A stretch of 56,694 nucleotides of DNA from Lapidilactobacillus mulanensis (GCF_003946215.1 NZ_RHOW01000015.1:1-56694), one strand, 5' to 3'; counted from the first letter of the stretch, positions 18,531 through 27,445 are shown. Translations and numbers: made by a program. Notes: generated by a model from the letters alone, not told the origin.

Positions 18531-18750
18531 GGTCGCGGCTGCGTGGGGTAAGTGACGACACTGTGAAACTCGTGTTGCGACAGGGCCATCGTCGCTTACA
18601 GCAGGGGCGTATTTCGAGATTTTTATCAGGAGCCGGGTTTGCGACTGAGAAAAAGCTCGAAATCGAGGTGGAAGACTTTCCCCAGAACTTGGGGGAAAGC
18701 CTGGAACCGTCCCCACAGTAGTCAGTCACTTGCCCCACGCAGCCACGACC
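18531..18750 (+). ncRNA. Candidate structured element E2 (forward orientation)
   Basis: The outer stem pairs 18531-18556 with 18725-18750 with one mismatch and one wobble. The interior has GCGAC/GTCGC (18577-18581 with 18591-18595), ATTTCGAG/CTCGAAAT (18611-18618 with 18657-18664), CTTTCCCC with GGGGGAAAG (18676-18683 with 18691-18699) and CCGTCCCCAC (18707-18716). These correspond in order to E1 read from the reverse strand, with compensatory differences in several stems. No long ORF is supported. A transcription start is not evident. Confidence 0.55.
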
Positions 18751-18830
18751 GAAGGTAGTCTACGAATCTTTTGACACGCTGAATAATCCTCACATCCACA
18801 AAGTTATCAGAAATTTAATGTTAGGACCTT

Positions 18831-18858
18831 TTGCATTTTCATGACTTTTTGGTATACT
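18831..18858 (+). promoter_or_regulatory. gpsB promoter
   Basis: TTGCAT (18831-18836) and TATACT (18853-18858) are separated by 16 nt, a good vegetative promoter placed 40 nt before the gpsB start codon. Confidence 0.8.
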
Positions 18859-18861
18859 AAG

Positions 18862-18875
18862 TTTAACGCGTTAAA
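18862..18875. promoter_or_regulatory. 14-bp perfect palindrome at the gpsB transcription start
   Basis: TTTAACGCGTTAAA lies 3 nt downstream of the -10 box, covering the expected transcription start. The position is that of a repressor operator. The binding protein is unknown. Confidence 0.5.
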
Positions 18876-18897
18876 AGTTTAATGAGGTGCTGATGAT

Positions 18898-19380
18898 ATG
18901 GATAAATCAGAAGATACACGCGAGCTTACGGTTAACTTCACACCAGAAGATATCGTAAACAAAGATTTTAAGCAGAAATATCGTGGTTATGATTCCGCCG
19001 AGGTCGATCCATTTCTCGACAAAGTCATCCAGGATTACGAAGCTTTTAATAATCGAATCAAGACGTTAGAGACTGATAATCAACGTTTAGTGCAAAAAGT
19101 TGACGAATCATCGACGCAACCTAGTCCAGCACCAACTGCTGTGACTGGCTCTGCCAATAACGTGATGCAAAATACAACGAATTATGATATTTTGCGACGT
19201 CTCAGTAATTTGGAGCGTCATGTTTTCGGTGAGAAAGAAGCCGAGATCATTGCCAACAAACCTGCGAATCATTCAACAGAGAGTCGACCAACGATCACTT
19301 CGACTTACGAAAATACACCGAAGGCAGCACCAAAATCAACTGATCAACCAGATGATAATTCTTGGTTGAATCGGTTCTAA
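18898..19380 (+). CDS. gpsB: Cell division protein GpsB
   Basis: A 160-residue GpsB/DivIVA-family coiled-coil protein that links division and wall synthesis machinery at the septum and membrane. The N-terminal DivIVA-like membrane/PBP-binding domain ([21 protein letters not shown]) spans about residues 20-75, followed by a variable linker rich in Ser, Thr and Pro and a C-terminal trimerising segment near residues 95-110 ([16 protein letters not shown]). The tail is longer than in Bacillus GpsB. It lies between ypsA and rnpB, the standard order. Its natural partners include class A PBPs, so the broken pbp1A in this window is relevant. Confidence 0.93.
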   Translation: MDKSEDTRELTVNFTPEDIVNKDFKQKYRGYDSAEVDPFLDKVIQDYEAFNNRIKTLETDNQRLVQKVDESSTQPSPAPTAVTGSANNVMQNTTNYDILRRLSNLERHVFGEKEAEIIANKPANHSTESRPTITSTYENTPKAAPKSTDQPDDNSWLNRF

Positions 19381-19395
19381 AATTTGATCGTAATT

Positions 19396-19765
19396 GGTAA
19401 ATTTCGAGTAATCGCGGTCGGTCTTGAATCGGCTGAGGAAAGTCCACGCTCGCACAAGCTGAGATGCTTGTAGTGTTCGCGCTTAGCCCAATAAGCTAAG
19501 GTACTTCTTGTAAGTAACGGCAGCCCAATGACCTACAATCTTTTGATCATGGTTATGGCTTGAAGGTGCCACAGAGACGAGTCATTTGCGAAAGCGAATG
19601 AATGGAACGGGTAAACCCCGCGAGCGAGCAACCCAAATTTTGGTAGGGGAGTCCTACGGCGGCAAATGAACCTAAAGTAGGAGCGGTAGCAGATAGATGA
19701 TTACTGATGATTGAAATTGCCTAGTTTCAATCGGAACAAAACGTGGCTTACAGAAATTTACCAAG
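19396..19765 (+). ncRNA. rnpB: RNase P RNA, Bacillus type (class B)
   Basis: The catalytic RNA of RNase P, which matures tRNA 5' ends. The conserved GAGGAAAGTCC block is at 19436-19446, the ACAGAGACGA-type region near 19570, and the GAAAGCG/GGGTAAACCC part near 19590-19620. The ends pair as helix P1: GGTAAATTT at 19396-19404 with AAATTTACC at 19754-19762. The ends are estimated from this pairing. It lies between gpsB and ypsC, as is usual, and is followed by a terminator. Confidence 0.93.
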
Positions 19766-19767
19766 GC

Positions 19768-19801
19768 AGAGGGTTGAGACATTTTGTCGCAACCCTTTTT
19801 A
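19768..19801 (+). terminator. rnpB terminator
   Basis: AGGGTTG at the left pairs with CAACCCT at the right, around a small loop that contains ACATTTTGT, followed by TTTT. It immediately follows the RNase P RNA 3' end. Confidence 0.75.
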
Positions 19802-19847
19802 CATATATAGCTTTAATGCATTAATTATACTTTTAGAGGAGTAAGAA

Positions 19848-20987
19848 ATGGAATATCAATTAATTGCGACAGTGGCGGCGGGATTCGAGTCCGTAGTCAA
19901 CACCGAATTGAAGGCATTAGGATTTAAAACGCATTCCGAGAATGGTCGCATCGATTTCACTGGTGACGAGCGCGATATTATCAAGGCCAATCTATGGTTA
20001 AGAGTTGCCGATCGGGTCATGATCGTCGTCGATTCTTTCCAAGCCGAAGATTTCACCGCCTTGTTCGACCAGGTTAACGCCATTCCTTGGGAAAATTATT
20101 TGGCGATGGACGCTCATTTTCCAGTAACAGGTCGCTCGGTTAAATCTAAGTTGCACAGCGTTCCCGACGTTCAGTCGATTACTAAAAAAGCAATTGTTTC
20201 GCGGTTGCAAGACTTTTACCATCGTCACACACGATTACCAGAAACAGGTGCGACAACTAAAATTGACGTTCGTCTGCTCAAAGATCGTGCGGAGATCCTG
20301 ATCGATACGACCGGTGACAGTTTATTTAAGCGGGGCTACCGGGTCGATCATGGTGAAGCACCTTTGAAAGAGAACTTCGCTGCTGGATTGATTGCATTGA
20401 CGCCTTATCGTGCCAATGATCCATTTTTAGACCCCATGACTGGTTCGGGTACCATTGCCATCGAAGCGGCGCTAAAGGCACGAAATATCGCACCTGGGAT
20501 CAAACGTCATTTTGCCTTTGAACAATTTGCTAGTTTTGATCCGACGTGGTTAACTGAAGCTCGTGAAGAAGCCCAAGCAGCTATTAAAAACGATATTGAA
20601 TTGACGATCATGGCTAATGATATTGATCAAAGCATGATCGACCTTGCTAAAGTCAATGCCAACAATGCCGGCGTGTTACACGATATAACGTTCAAGCAAT
20701 TGGCTGTCAAAGATTTCAAAACGGATCTGCAAAATGGCATTATCGTTGCTAATCCACCTTATGGTAAACGACTTGAAGATGAACACAAGGCACGCGAAAT
20801 CTATCGTGATTTGGGTAAAGCCTTCAATTCTCTAACCACTTGGAGCAAGTATATTTTAACCAGCGACATGGAATTCGAGCGTTTCTATGGTCAGCAGGCA
20901 ACTAAACGCCGCAAGCTCTACAACGGTTATCTCCGCACAGACCTCTTCCAATTCTGGGGCAAACCAAATTACAAAAAACACGAATAA
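19848..20987 (+). CDS. ypsC: THUMP-domain class I SAM-dependent RNA methyltransferase (YpsC/RlmL family)
   Basis: A 379-residue protein of the YpsC/RlmL-N family, predicted to methylate 23S rRNA guanine on the exocyclic amine. The N-terminal ferredoxin-like/THUMP region is about residues 1-160. The Rossmann methyltransferase follows, with the SAM-binding segment DPMTGSGTIAIEAAL near residue 195-210 and the catalytic NPPYGKRL near 305. Its place after rnpB is conserved in Bacillota. The start ATG 19848 follows AGAGGAG. The precise modified base is inferred. Confidence 0.88.
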   Translation: MEYQLIATVAAGFESVVNTELKALGFKTHSENGRIDFTGDERDIIKANLWLRVADRVMIVVDSFQAEDFTALFDQVNAIPWENYLAMDAHFPVTGRSVKSKLHSVPDVQSITKKAIVSRLQDFYHRHTRLPETGATTKIDVRLLKDRAEILIDTTGDSLFKRGYRVDHGEAPLKENFAAGLIALTPYRANDPFLDPMTGSGTIAIEAALKARNIAPGIKRHFAFEQFASFDPTWLTEAREEAQAAIKNDIELTIMANDIDQSMIDLAKVNANNAGVLHDITFKQLAVKDFKTDLQNGIIVANPPYGKRLEDEHKAREIYRDLGKAFNSLTTWSKYILTSDMEFERFYGQQATKRRKLYNGYLRTDLFQFWGKPNYKKHE

Positions 20988-21027
20988 AAAAATGCCGACA
21001 CCTAAACTCAAAGATGTCGGCATTTTT
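20988..21027. terminator. Bidirectional terminator after ypsC
   Basis: A 13-bp stem (20988-21000 with 21015-21027, core AATGCCGACA) starts with an A-run and ends with a T-run, and so serves ypsC and possibly corA from the other side. Confidence 0.85.
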
Positions 21028-21083
21028 ATGCGCTAACTAAAATGAAAGGTGTCTTCCCACAGACTGACTAAGTTTACAACCAG

Positions 21084-21212
21084 AACTAACTCTACAAAAA
21101 GAACGAGTCGTTCGTTCCAGTTTAATCCAAACCACAAAAGCAGGGTCTATCCACAGACTGCACTAATTCTACAAAAAGAATGAGCCGTTAATTCCAGTCT
21201 AATCCAAACCAC
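21084..21212. repeat. Two direct copies of a 52-bp unit
   Basis: The segment 21084-21135 recurs at 21160-21212 with a few substitutions (shared blocks CTACAAAAAGAA, GAG-CGTT and AATCCAAACCAC). A shorter shared block, CCACAGACTG, precedes both at 21057 and 21151. They fill the gap between ypsC and corA. I do not recognise them. Confidence 0.65.
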
Positions 21213-21220
21213 CTACCAAG

Positions 21221-22138
21221 CTACAAGAAATGATCATGCTTCAACTTGTAGATAATGAAGACGCTGGGAATGATCGTGATCACAATCGAAAAGATCCAGC
21301 CCCAGTTTTGTTCCGCGAAGGGTAGATAGGTGTTCATTCCGTAAAAGCCAAAAATAATCGGTGGGATCATGAGCACCACTGAATAAATCGTTAGGATTTT
21401 CATAACATTATTTAAATTATTATTCAATAAATTGTTATAGGTGTTGGAAATTTTATCGACCATGTCTGTGTTCAGTTCCAACATTTCTTGGGCTTGGCGC
21501 GCTTCAATTTCAATTTCGGCTAAATGGGCGCTGGTTTGTTGGTCCAACTTCAAGCGATTACCTTGATCGATCTGAAAACGCAGCTGGGAAATCGCAACCA
21601 GATTTCCATTGGCACCGGTTAGAAAGTAGGTTTGATTTTTACTGAGATCGGCCAGTGCAAAAATCTGCTTCGAACTACTGTGATGGTGTAAATGTTCCTC
21701 GATATGCGCGCGAACTTCGCTCATTTGCTGAATATAGTCAAAATAATCCGTCGTGACTTGGTATAAAAGGTCGAGTACGGAATCCCACACGCCTTGAGTT
21801 TGATCCTGATTAGTGAGTGAGGTGACTTCTTTAAGAATAAATTTCGTCCGTTCAGTGACAAACACGATCAACTGATTATGATGAATGATCAAGCTCACCG
21901 GTTGAATCACGTGATGCGTTTCACCGGTCACTGCCAACGGGACATTATAAACAATGATCCAGGTTTCGGTGAATTCGTTGTATTCGACTCGGGCACGTTC
22001 GACTGGATCAGCAGCATAGGCGAGAAATTTATCAGTCAGATGATAATTTGCTTTTAAATCTTGGCGGTCCTGATCATCCATGCTGGTGACCTCGATGACT
22101 TGATTGTTTGCTTGCGTATATGGGTTGACTCTGATCAC
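21221..22138 (-). CDS. corA: CorA-family magnesium/divalent cation channel
   Basis: A 305-residue CorA-type protein that forms a pentameric Mg2+ channel. The long cytoplasmic N-terminal part, including the helical stalk, covers about residues 1-245. Two transmembrane helices sit at the C-terminus, and the signature G-M-N is seen in GFYGMNTYLP between them, followed by a basic tail. Co2+ or Zn2+ transport cannot be excluded. The start ATG 22138 follows GGAGG. Single gene, divergent from ypsC. Confidence 0.92.
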   Translation of the reverse strand: MIRVNPYTQANNQVIEVTSMDDQDRQDLKANYHLTDKFLAYAADPVERARVEYNEFTETWIIVYNVPLAVTGETHHVIQPVSLIIHHNQLIVFVTERTKFILKEVTSLTNQDQTQGVWDSVLDLLYQVTTDYFDYIQQMSEVRAHIEEHLHHHSSSKQIFALADLSKNQTYFLTGANGNLVAISQLRFQIDQGNRLKLDQQTSAHLAEIEIEARQAQEMLELNTDMVDKISNTYNNLLNNNLNNVMKILTIYSVVLMIPPIIFGFYGMNTYLPFAEQNWGWIFSIVITIIPSVFIIYKLKHDHFL

Positions 22139-22218
22139 ATTAAATTCCTCCAGAAACTATCAATGAATTAAGCGTAAGACAACCCGCAGGAATAAACAAG
22201 TTAAAGGTTGAGGTTATG

Positions 22219-22258
22219 CAAAAAAAGCCACGCAGGTTGGACCTGCATGACTTTTTTG
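22219..22258 (-). terminator. Terminator after degV (first copy)
   Basis: A 12-bp stem with two G-U pairs (22226-22237 with 22241-22252) is followed on the reverse strand by a run of T. The opposite side also has T's, so it may work in both directions. Confidence 0.75.
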
Positions 22259-22282
22259 AAAAAATAAGATTTAGCTTTCAGG

Positions 22283-23158
22283 TTACATCTTGTCCCAATC
22301 ACGCGCCCAAATAAAGGCCATCGCGTTTTCGCCGGTATGAACACCGACAACGGGGCCGATAATACTGCCTTCAAACGTGACGTTAGGGTAGCGTTTCGAT
22401 AAATCATCGATCCATTCTTGCTTGACTTTGGGAGCATTCGCATCGAAAACCGTCGCACGAATCGGATAGTCCTTATCTTTGATTGCTTCACCAAAGTGAG
22501 TGGCGATCCATTCGTAAGCGCGCGTGGCTTGGCGTTCCTTGGCAATCGCAGAAATTTCGCCTTTACCAGTGTGATCAACATCCATGCCTAAAATCGGCTT
22601 GATTTTAAGTAACCCGGCAACAAAACTCGAGGCATTGCTCAAGCGACCTGTACGGCGCAGATGTTCGAGATCATCGACCATGAATAAAACATGGGTCGTT
22701 TCCCGCAAATCGTATAAAGCCTGCATGATTTTTTCGGGTGCTTCACCCGCAAGTGCCATTTTGCCGGCCAACAAGGCTGCATAGGCAGTACCTGCACAGG
22801 TAATATGTGTATCAAACGGATAAATCTTGATCCGTTGCTCGCGTTCGGCGTAGGCGGTCAAGTTTTGATAAAATGAACTGATCCCGCTAGAAATCACGGG
22901 CATGATTACTGCCTCGTAACCTTCAGCCACGAGTTTAGTCACTAATTCTTCAGTTTCACCGATCGAAGGTTGAGAAGTGGTTGGCAAAACTTTATCGGTG
23001 CGTAATCGTTCGTAAAATTGGACTTGGTTAATATCGATCATATCGCGTAATGTTTCATTACCCCATAAAATTGGGATCGATAACACATGGATCTGGTATT
23101 GTGCTGCCTGTTCTGGTGTTAAATAAGTCGCACTGTCAGTAATAACCGCAATTTTCAT
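22283..23158 (-). CDS. DegV-family fatty-acid-binding protein (first copy)
   Basis: A 291-residue DegV/FakB-type protein. Members bind a fatty acid and present it to the FakA kinase for phosphorylation and incorporation into phospholipid. The N-terminal IAVITDSATYL, the LPTTSQPSIGE segment and the GRLSNASSF and GENAMAF motifs match the family. No fakA is in this window. A second, divergent copy is at 36433. Several DegV proteins with different fatty-acid preference are normal in Bacillota. The start ATG 23158 is preceded by a weak GGGGTAAC ribosome binding site. Confidence 0.9.
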   Translation of the reverse strand: MKIAVITDSATYLTPEQAAQYQIHVLSIPILWGNETLRDMIDINQVQFYERLRTDKVLPTTSQPSIGETEELVTKLVAEGYEAVIMPVISSGISSFYQNLTAYAEREQRIKIYPFDTHITCAGTAYAALLAGKMALAGEAPEKIMQALYDLRETTHVLFMVDDLEHLRRTGRLSNASSFVAGLLKIKPILGMDVDHTGKGEISAIAKERQATRAYEWIATHFGEAIKDKDYPIRATVFDANAPKVKQEWIDDLSKRYPNVTFEGSIIGPVVGVHTGENAMAFIWARDWDKM

Positions 23159-23241
23159 TATGTTACCCCTTTACAATCAAATTCCTTTCGATTTTAACAT
23201 AGATTGGCCGAATCCTCAATTTTCATTCCGGTTTTGGTCGT

Positions 23242-23637
23242 TTAATCTCGATAGACGGCTTGTCGAGCCAATTGGTGCGCCGCACGATTGTCGCGATCAC
23301 CGACCAACTTAATCAGAAAAAGAGGGAACTGATCGGTATATTGCAAGATCTGCGCCGTTTCTTTTGCGTAGTGCTTAGCGTAGCGTTTTTCCAGACTGTC
23401 TTTGACGATCTGACTATCTGTTAACAAAACCACCGTATCTGTTGCAGCTTGCAAATTTGCGCTGATTTCGTGGACACCCTCTAAAACCGCCTGAAATTCA
23501 GCGTGGTGGTTGTCTTGATAATCGATCGAACGTGAAAATTGAAGATCGATCGTGCGTTCTAAATTATAGATGGCAATGCCAATTCCGGCCCGCATTTGTC
23601 CGTCGTCGACCGCCGCATCCGTTGCTAACCACAACAT
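23242..23637 (-). CDS. RNase HI-like protein
   Basis: A 131-residue RNase H-fold protein, likely cutting RNA in RNA-DNA hybrids. The four acidic residues are in place: ATDAAV (first Asp), HHAEFQAV (Glu), LLTDSQIV (Asp) and GDRDNRAAHQLAR (last Asp). It is shorter than Escherichia coli RNase HI and of the YpeP/EbsB-neighbour type that lies beside ebsA and degV in lactobacilli and enterococci. The start ATG 23637 has GGAGGTGG upstream. It is divergent from ebsA. Confidence 0.85.
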   Translation of the reverse strand: MLWLATDAAVDDGQMRAGIGIAIYNLERTIDLQFSRSIDYQDNHHAEFQAVLEGVHEISANLQAATDTVVLLTDSQIVKDSLEKRYAKHYAKETAQILQYTDQFPLFLIKLVGDRDNRAAHQLARQAVYRD

Positions 23638-23786
23638 GGAACCACCTCCTCATTTTTTAAAGCTGAAAGTTCTCTTAAAGCCGATGCCAATATGCCCCAA
23701 ATAAATTTCAATCCGCTATACTATTCAAAGAGAATTCGCCAACTTTTTCGATAAGTCTATGATAAGATAATTAAGTGAGGAAAAAC

Positions 23787-24182
23787 ATGCCTAAAAAAAA
23801 TAAATTATATTGTCAACCATTAACTTTGAGCCGTATGAATCTTTGGCTGTGGGTCACTTGCTTGTTGCTACTCGCAATTATTATTCAGTTAGAAATGACA
23901 GATAAGGTGAGTTGGCTCGCAATCACTTTAGCAGTCGTGTTTGTGGTGGCCACCATTTATCTGGGCCTGAGCAGTTTTATCAGTGTGGATCCCGTAACGA
24001 AGGCCATCAACAGTCACTATCCATTCAGTCGCCAAGCCTTGATTCTTGCGCGTCCGCAGGTTGTAGCGATTGAAGCGCACAAATATAGTGTTCAGATTCA
24101 GCTTGAACACGACATGAATTACCGTTTCTTGATGACCAAGAAGAAACGTCAAGAACTGATTCGACTATGGGAAGGAAAATAA
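23787..24182 (+). CDS. ebsA: EbsA-family membrane protein
   Basis: A 131-residue protein with two hydrophobic segments (about residues 20-38 and 43-62), then a cytoplasmic or surface domain with many basic residues. It matches my memory of the EbsA family, first named from Enterococcus and often annotated as pore-forming, although its role is not known. The location between an RNase HI-like gene and fhs is characteristic. I chose ATG 23787 after GTGAGG rather than GTG 23775, which would itself lie in the ribosome binding site. It ends 4 nt before fhs, so they are probably co-transcribed. Confidence 0.7.
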   Translation: MPKKNKLYCQPLTLSRMNLWLWVTCLLLLAIIIQLEMTDKVSWLAITLAVVFVVATIYLGLSSFISVDPVTKAINSHYPFSRQALILARPQVVAIEAHKYSVQIQLEHDMNYRFLMTKKKRQELIRLWEGK

Positions 24183-24186
24183 AACG

Positions 24187-25854
24187 ATGGAAGATATCGA
24201 GATTGTCCAACAGAACACCCCAGAACCAATTGAAAAAATTGCTAACAAGATCGGCCTGACCGCCGATCAAATCGAACCCTATGGCCACGACAAGGCCAAA
24301 TTATCGATGGCGGCCTTACAACGGCTACAACAAAACCCAGCCGGTAAATTAGTGCTTGTGACCTCGATCAATCCGACGCCAGCAGGTGAGGGCAAATCAA
24401 CCGTGACGGTTGGATTAGCCGATGCTTTGCAACAACGCGGACAACATCCCGTGATTGCCTTGCGTGAACCTTCTTTGGGTCCAGTGATGGGCATGAAGGG
24501 TGGTGCCACTGGCGGTGGTTATGCCCAAGTTATGCCGATGGCCGATATTAATTTACACTTTACCGGCGACATGCACGCGCTAACAGCTGCTAATAATACG
24601 TTGGCAGCTTTGATCGATAATCATATTCATCAAGGGAATACGTTAAACATCGATCCGAAACGGATCGTTTGGAAACGCGCGCTAGATATTAACGACCGGG
24701 CTTTACGCGAAACAGTCATTGGCTTAGGTAAGCCTGCCAATGGTGAAATGCGCGAAGAGGGTTTTGATATTACCGTTGCCAGTGAAATGATGGCGGTTTT
24801 GTGTCTCGCCACTGACTTAGAAGATTTAAAAAAGCGATTGGGCAATATTTTGATTGCTTATACTTTCGACCGTCAACCCATTTTTGTGCGTGACCTCCAG
24901 GTTCAGGGCGCATTGACGGTTTTATTGAAAGATGCGATCAAGCCTAACTTAGTTCAAACTTTGGAGCATACGCCGACAATTATTCACGGCGGACCTTTCG
25001 CAAATATCGCGCATGGCTGTAATAGCATTCTGGCCACTGAGGCTGCCATTCATGCCGGCAATTATGCGCTGACTGAGGCGGGTTTTGGTGCCGACTTGGG
25101 CGCCGAGAAGTTCCTAGACATTGTGACGCCACATTTGTCGAAAGCACCCGACGTCATCGTCGTGGTGGCAACTGTACGTGCACTGAAATATAACGGTGGC
25201 CAAAAATTAGCCGATTTGAGTACAGAAGATATTCACGCGTTGGAAAATGGCTATGTCAATTTACATCGACATTTGCAAAACATGCAACGCTATGACATTC
25301 CAGTTGTTGTCAGTATCAATCGTTTCGTTAGCGATTCAGATAAGGAACTGGCAGTTTTACAGGATTTAATTAGTCAAGAAGGCTTAACTAGTGCGATCAC
25401 GGATGTTCATGAGCAGGGTGGCAAGGGCGGTTTAGCACTTGCTGATCTAGTGATCGAAGCGGCCACAGAAGAAGTTCCAGATTATCAACGTTTGTATGAT
25501 GATGACAGTTCAATCATTGAAAAATTAACCACGATCGCTCAGGAAATATACGGTGCCAAGGATGTTGAATTCACTAGTAAAGCTAAACAACAACTGCGGT
25601 TGATCGAACGCCATGGCTGGGATAAAATGCCGATTTGTGTTGCGAAAACGCAATATTCATTTTCTGATCAGCCTAAATTATTAGGCGCACCTACTGGTTT
25701 TACCTTAACTGTTCGTGACTTGATACCTAAGCTTGGCGCCGGTTTTATCGTGGCGATGGCGGGCAACGTCTTAACGATGCCAGGATTGCCGAAACATCCA
25801 GCGGCCGAGAAAATCGATATCGATGGGCAAGGCCGCATCACTGGGTTATTTTAA
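24187..25854 (+). CDS. fhs: Formate-tetrahydrofolate ligase
   Basis: A 555-residue ATP-dependent ligase that makes 10-formyl-tetrahydrofolate from formate for purine and formyl-Met-tRNA synthesis. The P-loop-like [19 protein letters not shown] is near residues 55-73, followed by [22 protein letters not shown]. Length is normal for the family. It fits the pflB-pflA genes in this window, because pyruvate formate-lyase supplies formate under anaerobic conditions. The start ATG 24187 follows ebsA closely, with GGAAAAT as a weak ribosome binding site. Confidence 0.95.
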   Translation: MEDIEIVQQNTPEPIEKIANKIGLTADQIEPYGHDKAKLSMAALQRLQQNPAGKLVLVTSINPTPAGEGKSTVTVGLADALQQRGQHPVIALREPSLGPVMGMKGGATGGGYAQVMPMADINLHFTGDMHALTAANNTLAALIDNHIHQGNTLNIDPKRIVWKRALDINDRALRETVIGLGKPANGEMREEGFDITVASEMMAVLCLATDLEDLKKRLGNILIAYTFDRQPIFVRDLQVQGALTVLLKDAIKPNLVQTLEHTPTIIHGGPFANIAHGCNSILATEAAIHAGNYALTEAGFGADLGAEKFLDIVTPHLSKAPDVIVVVATVRALKYNGGQKLADLSTEDIHALENGYVNLHRHLQNMQRYDIPVVVSINRFVSDSDKELAVLQDLISQEGLTSAITDVHEQGGKGGLALADLVIEAATEEVPDYQRLYDDDSSIIEKLTTIAQEIYGAKDVEFTSKAKQQLRLIERHGWDKMPICVAKTQYSFSDQPKLLGAPTGFTLTVRDLIPKLGAGFIVAMAGNVLTMPGLPKHPAAEKIDIDGQGRITGLF

Positions 25855-25903
25855 TTAAGAGGTTGAATTCCAGCATAGCGGGATTTAGCACAAGGAGAAA
25901 TTT

Positions 25904-26374
25904 ATGCGTATTTTATTAATCGTTCTCGGCATTCTTATCATGGGCGCGGATCAGCTGCTGAAGAACTGGGTCACCTTAAATCTCAGCTTTGGTGATGCCG
26001 ATACTTTGGTGCCCGGACTACTGTCGCTGACTAAGGTCTACAATTCTGGTGCCGCTTGGAGCATGTTAGAAGGTAAAACTTGGTTCTTTTATTTGGTGGG
26101 CGCGATTGCCTTAGTTATTTTAATTCCTTTACTTGTTCAAGCTTACCGCAAAAAAACGAGTCTAATTTATTTTACCGGTCTCGTCTTGATCATTGCGGGT
26201 GCCGTGGGTAACCTGATCGATCGTGTGATGCAAGGTTATGTGGTCGATATGTTCCAGCTTGATTTTATCAACTTCCCAATTTTCAACATCGCTGATTTCT
26301 CGTTGACGATCGGCGTCGTGCTCTTATTCATCTTCGTTATTTTTCTCGACAAAGATGAGGATGTGGCGAAATGA
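25904..26374 (+). CDS. lspA: Lipoprotein signal peptidase II
   Basis: A 156-residue membrane aspartyl protease that cleaves prolipoprotein signal peptides. About four transmembrane helices are visible. The conserved blocks GNLIDRV, YVVDMF and FNIADFSLTIG carry the catalytic aspartates. The start ATG 25904 follows AAGGAG. Its end overlaps rluD by 4 nt (ATGA), the classic lspA-rluD pairing of Bacillota. Confidence 0.95.
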   Translation: MRILLIVLGILIMGADQLLKNWVTLNLSFGDADTLVPGLLSLTKVYNSGAAWSMLEGKTWFFYLVGAIALVILIPLLVQAYRKKTSLIYFTGLVLIIAGAVGNLIDRVMQGYVVDMFQLDFINFPIFNIADFSLTIGVVLLFIFVIFLDKDEDVAK

Positions 26375-27273
26375 CAACCTATCAAGCCACCGTCACAGAT
26401 GAAAAAGGGCGTATCGACAAGGTGATCACGGAATTGATCCCCGCCGTCAGTCGCAACCAAGCCCAAGCCGCTATTAAAATCGAACAAGTAACGGTCAACG
26501 GTCAGCCAGTCAAAGCCAAATATCAAGTTAAGGCTGGCGATAAAATACAAGTCATGTTGCCAGAGCCTGAACCAATTGAAGCCGAACCCGAGCCAATGGA
26601 TCTGGATATTGTTTACGAAGATGACCAAGTGATCGTCGTCAATAAACCGCAAGGCATGGTCGTCCATCCTGCGCCAGGACACGCACATGGCACGCTTGTT
26701 AACGGCCTGTTAGCGCATGGTCAGCTTTCATCGATCAATGGCAAAATTCGGCCCGGAATCGTTCATCGTATCGACCGCGACACTTCGGGCTTGTTGATGG
26801 TCGCTAAAACCGATATTGCTCATCAAAGCCTCTCCGCACAGTTGAAAGCAAAATCAAATCTACGCGAATATATCGCCTTAGTTCATGGCGTGATCACCGA
26901 AGAAGCGGGGACGATCGACGCCCCGATTGCCCGCGATCCTAAAAATCGCAAAAAACAAGCTATTGTCGCTGGCGGTCGACATGCCGTCACTCACTTCGAA
27001 GTCATTGAACGCTTCGAAAATTTCACCTTAGTTCGTTGTCGTCTCGAAACTGGACGCACCCATCAAATTCGTGTGCACTTCCAATATATCCAGCATCCCG
27101 TGGCCGGCGATCCCTTATATGGTCCTAAAAAAACACTACCAGGCAACGGCCAATTTTTACACGCGGCTAAGTTAGGATTTAAACATCCAACAACCGGTGA
27201 GTGGCTAGAGTTCGAAGCACCATTACCAAAAATATTTGTGGATACGTTAGCAGAATTAAGACACGAATCATAA
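26371..27273 (+). CDS. rluD: RluD-type 23S rRNA pseudouridine synthase
   Basis: A 300-residue RluA/RluD-family enzyme. An N-terminal S4 RNA-binding domain (about residues 1-75) precedes the catalytic domain with HRIDRDTSGLLMVAK (catalytic Asp in the R-x-D motif) and the GRTHQIRVH motif. In Bacillota the lspA-linked copy (YlyB) is of uncertain target among RluD/RluC-type sites, so the exact position modified is inferred. It is translationally coupled to lspA. Confidence 0.9.
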   Translation: MTTYQATVTDEKGRIDKVITELIPAVSRNQAQAAIKIEQVTVNGQPVKAKYQVKAGDKIQVMLPEPEPIEAEPEPMDLDIVYEDDQVIVVNKPQGMVVHPAPGHAHGTLVNGLLAHGQLSSINGKIRPGIVHRIDRDTSGLLMVAKTDIAHQSLSAQLKAKSNLREYIALVHGVITEEAGTIDAPIARDPKNRKKQAIVAGGRHAVTHFEVIERFENFTLVRCRLETGRTHQIRVHFQYIQHPVAGDPLYGPKKTLPGNGQFLHAAKLGFKHPTTGEWLEFEAPLPKIFVDTLAELRHES

Positions 27274-27299
27274 TATTTTCAACACGAAATCCATATTTA

Positions 27300-27323
27300 A
27301 AATCGGTCACATCTGACCGATTT
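27300..27323. repeat. Small perfect hairpin after rluD
   Basis: AAATCGGTCA and TGACCGATTT pair across a 4-nt loop. The T-run after it is only three bases, so it is at most a weak terminator for lspA-rluD. Confidence 0.5.
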
Positions 27324-27410
27324 CGACCGAAATGTTTAGCGAAATTTAGTTAACCAACTGTTTTGAGCGCTAATTAGATCAATTTGCGGAAGAGAATAGG
27401 CGGCGCACTA

Positions 27411-27439
27411 TTGACAACTCTCATGCAAACCTTTACACT
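27411..27439 (+). promoter_or_regulatory. pyr operon promoter
   Basis: A consensus -35 TTGACA (27411-27416), a 17-nt spacer and TACACT (27434-27439). This strong promoter feeds the PyrR attenuator just downstream. Confidence 0.88.
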
Positions 27440-27445
27440 TACTAC

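Noticed and set aside
17960-18738. Small reverse-strand ORFs in the ypsA-gpsB gap
   Set aside because: They overlap the inverted repeats, lack ribosome binding sites and match no family I know.
18137-18750. 6S RNA or a known riboswitch for the E1/E2 elements
   Set aside because: The multi-hairpin interior does not fit the single long bulged rod of 6S RNA, and the elements are not positioned as a direct leader of gpsB, whose promoter lies downstream.
18137-18750. Insertion sequence or MITE with terminal inverted repeats
   Set aside because: The long end repeats of E1 and E2 differ completely from each other, which is not expected of copies of one transposon, and no transposase or clear target duplication is seen. 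It is not fully excluded.
27274-27410. Hairpin after rluD as a firm terminator
   Set aside because: The stem is good but the following T-run is too short; it is listed only as a hairpin.
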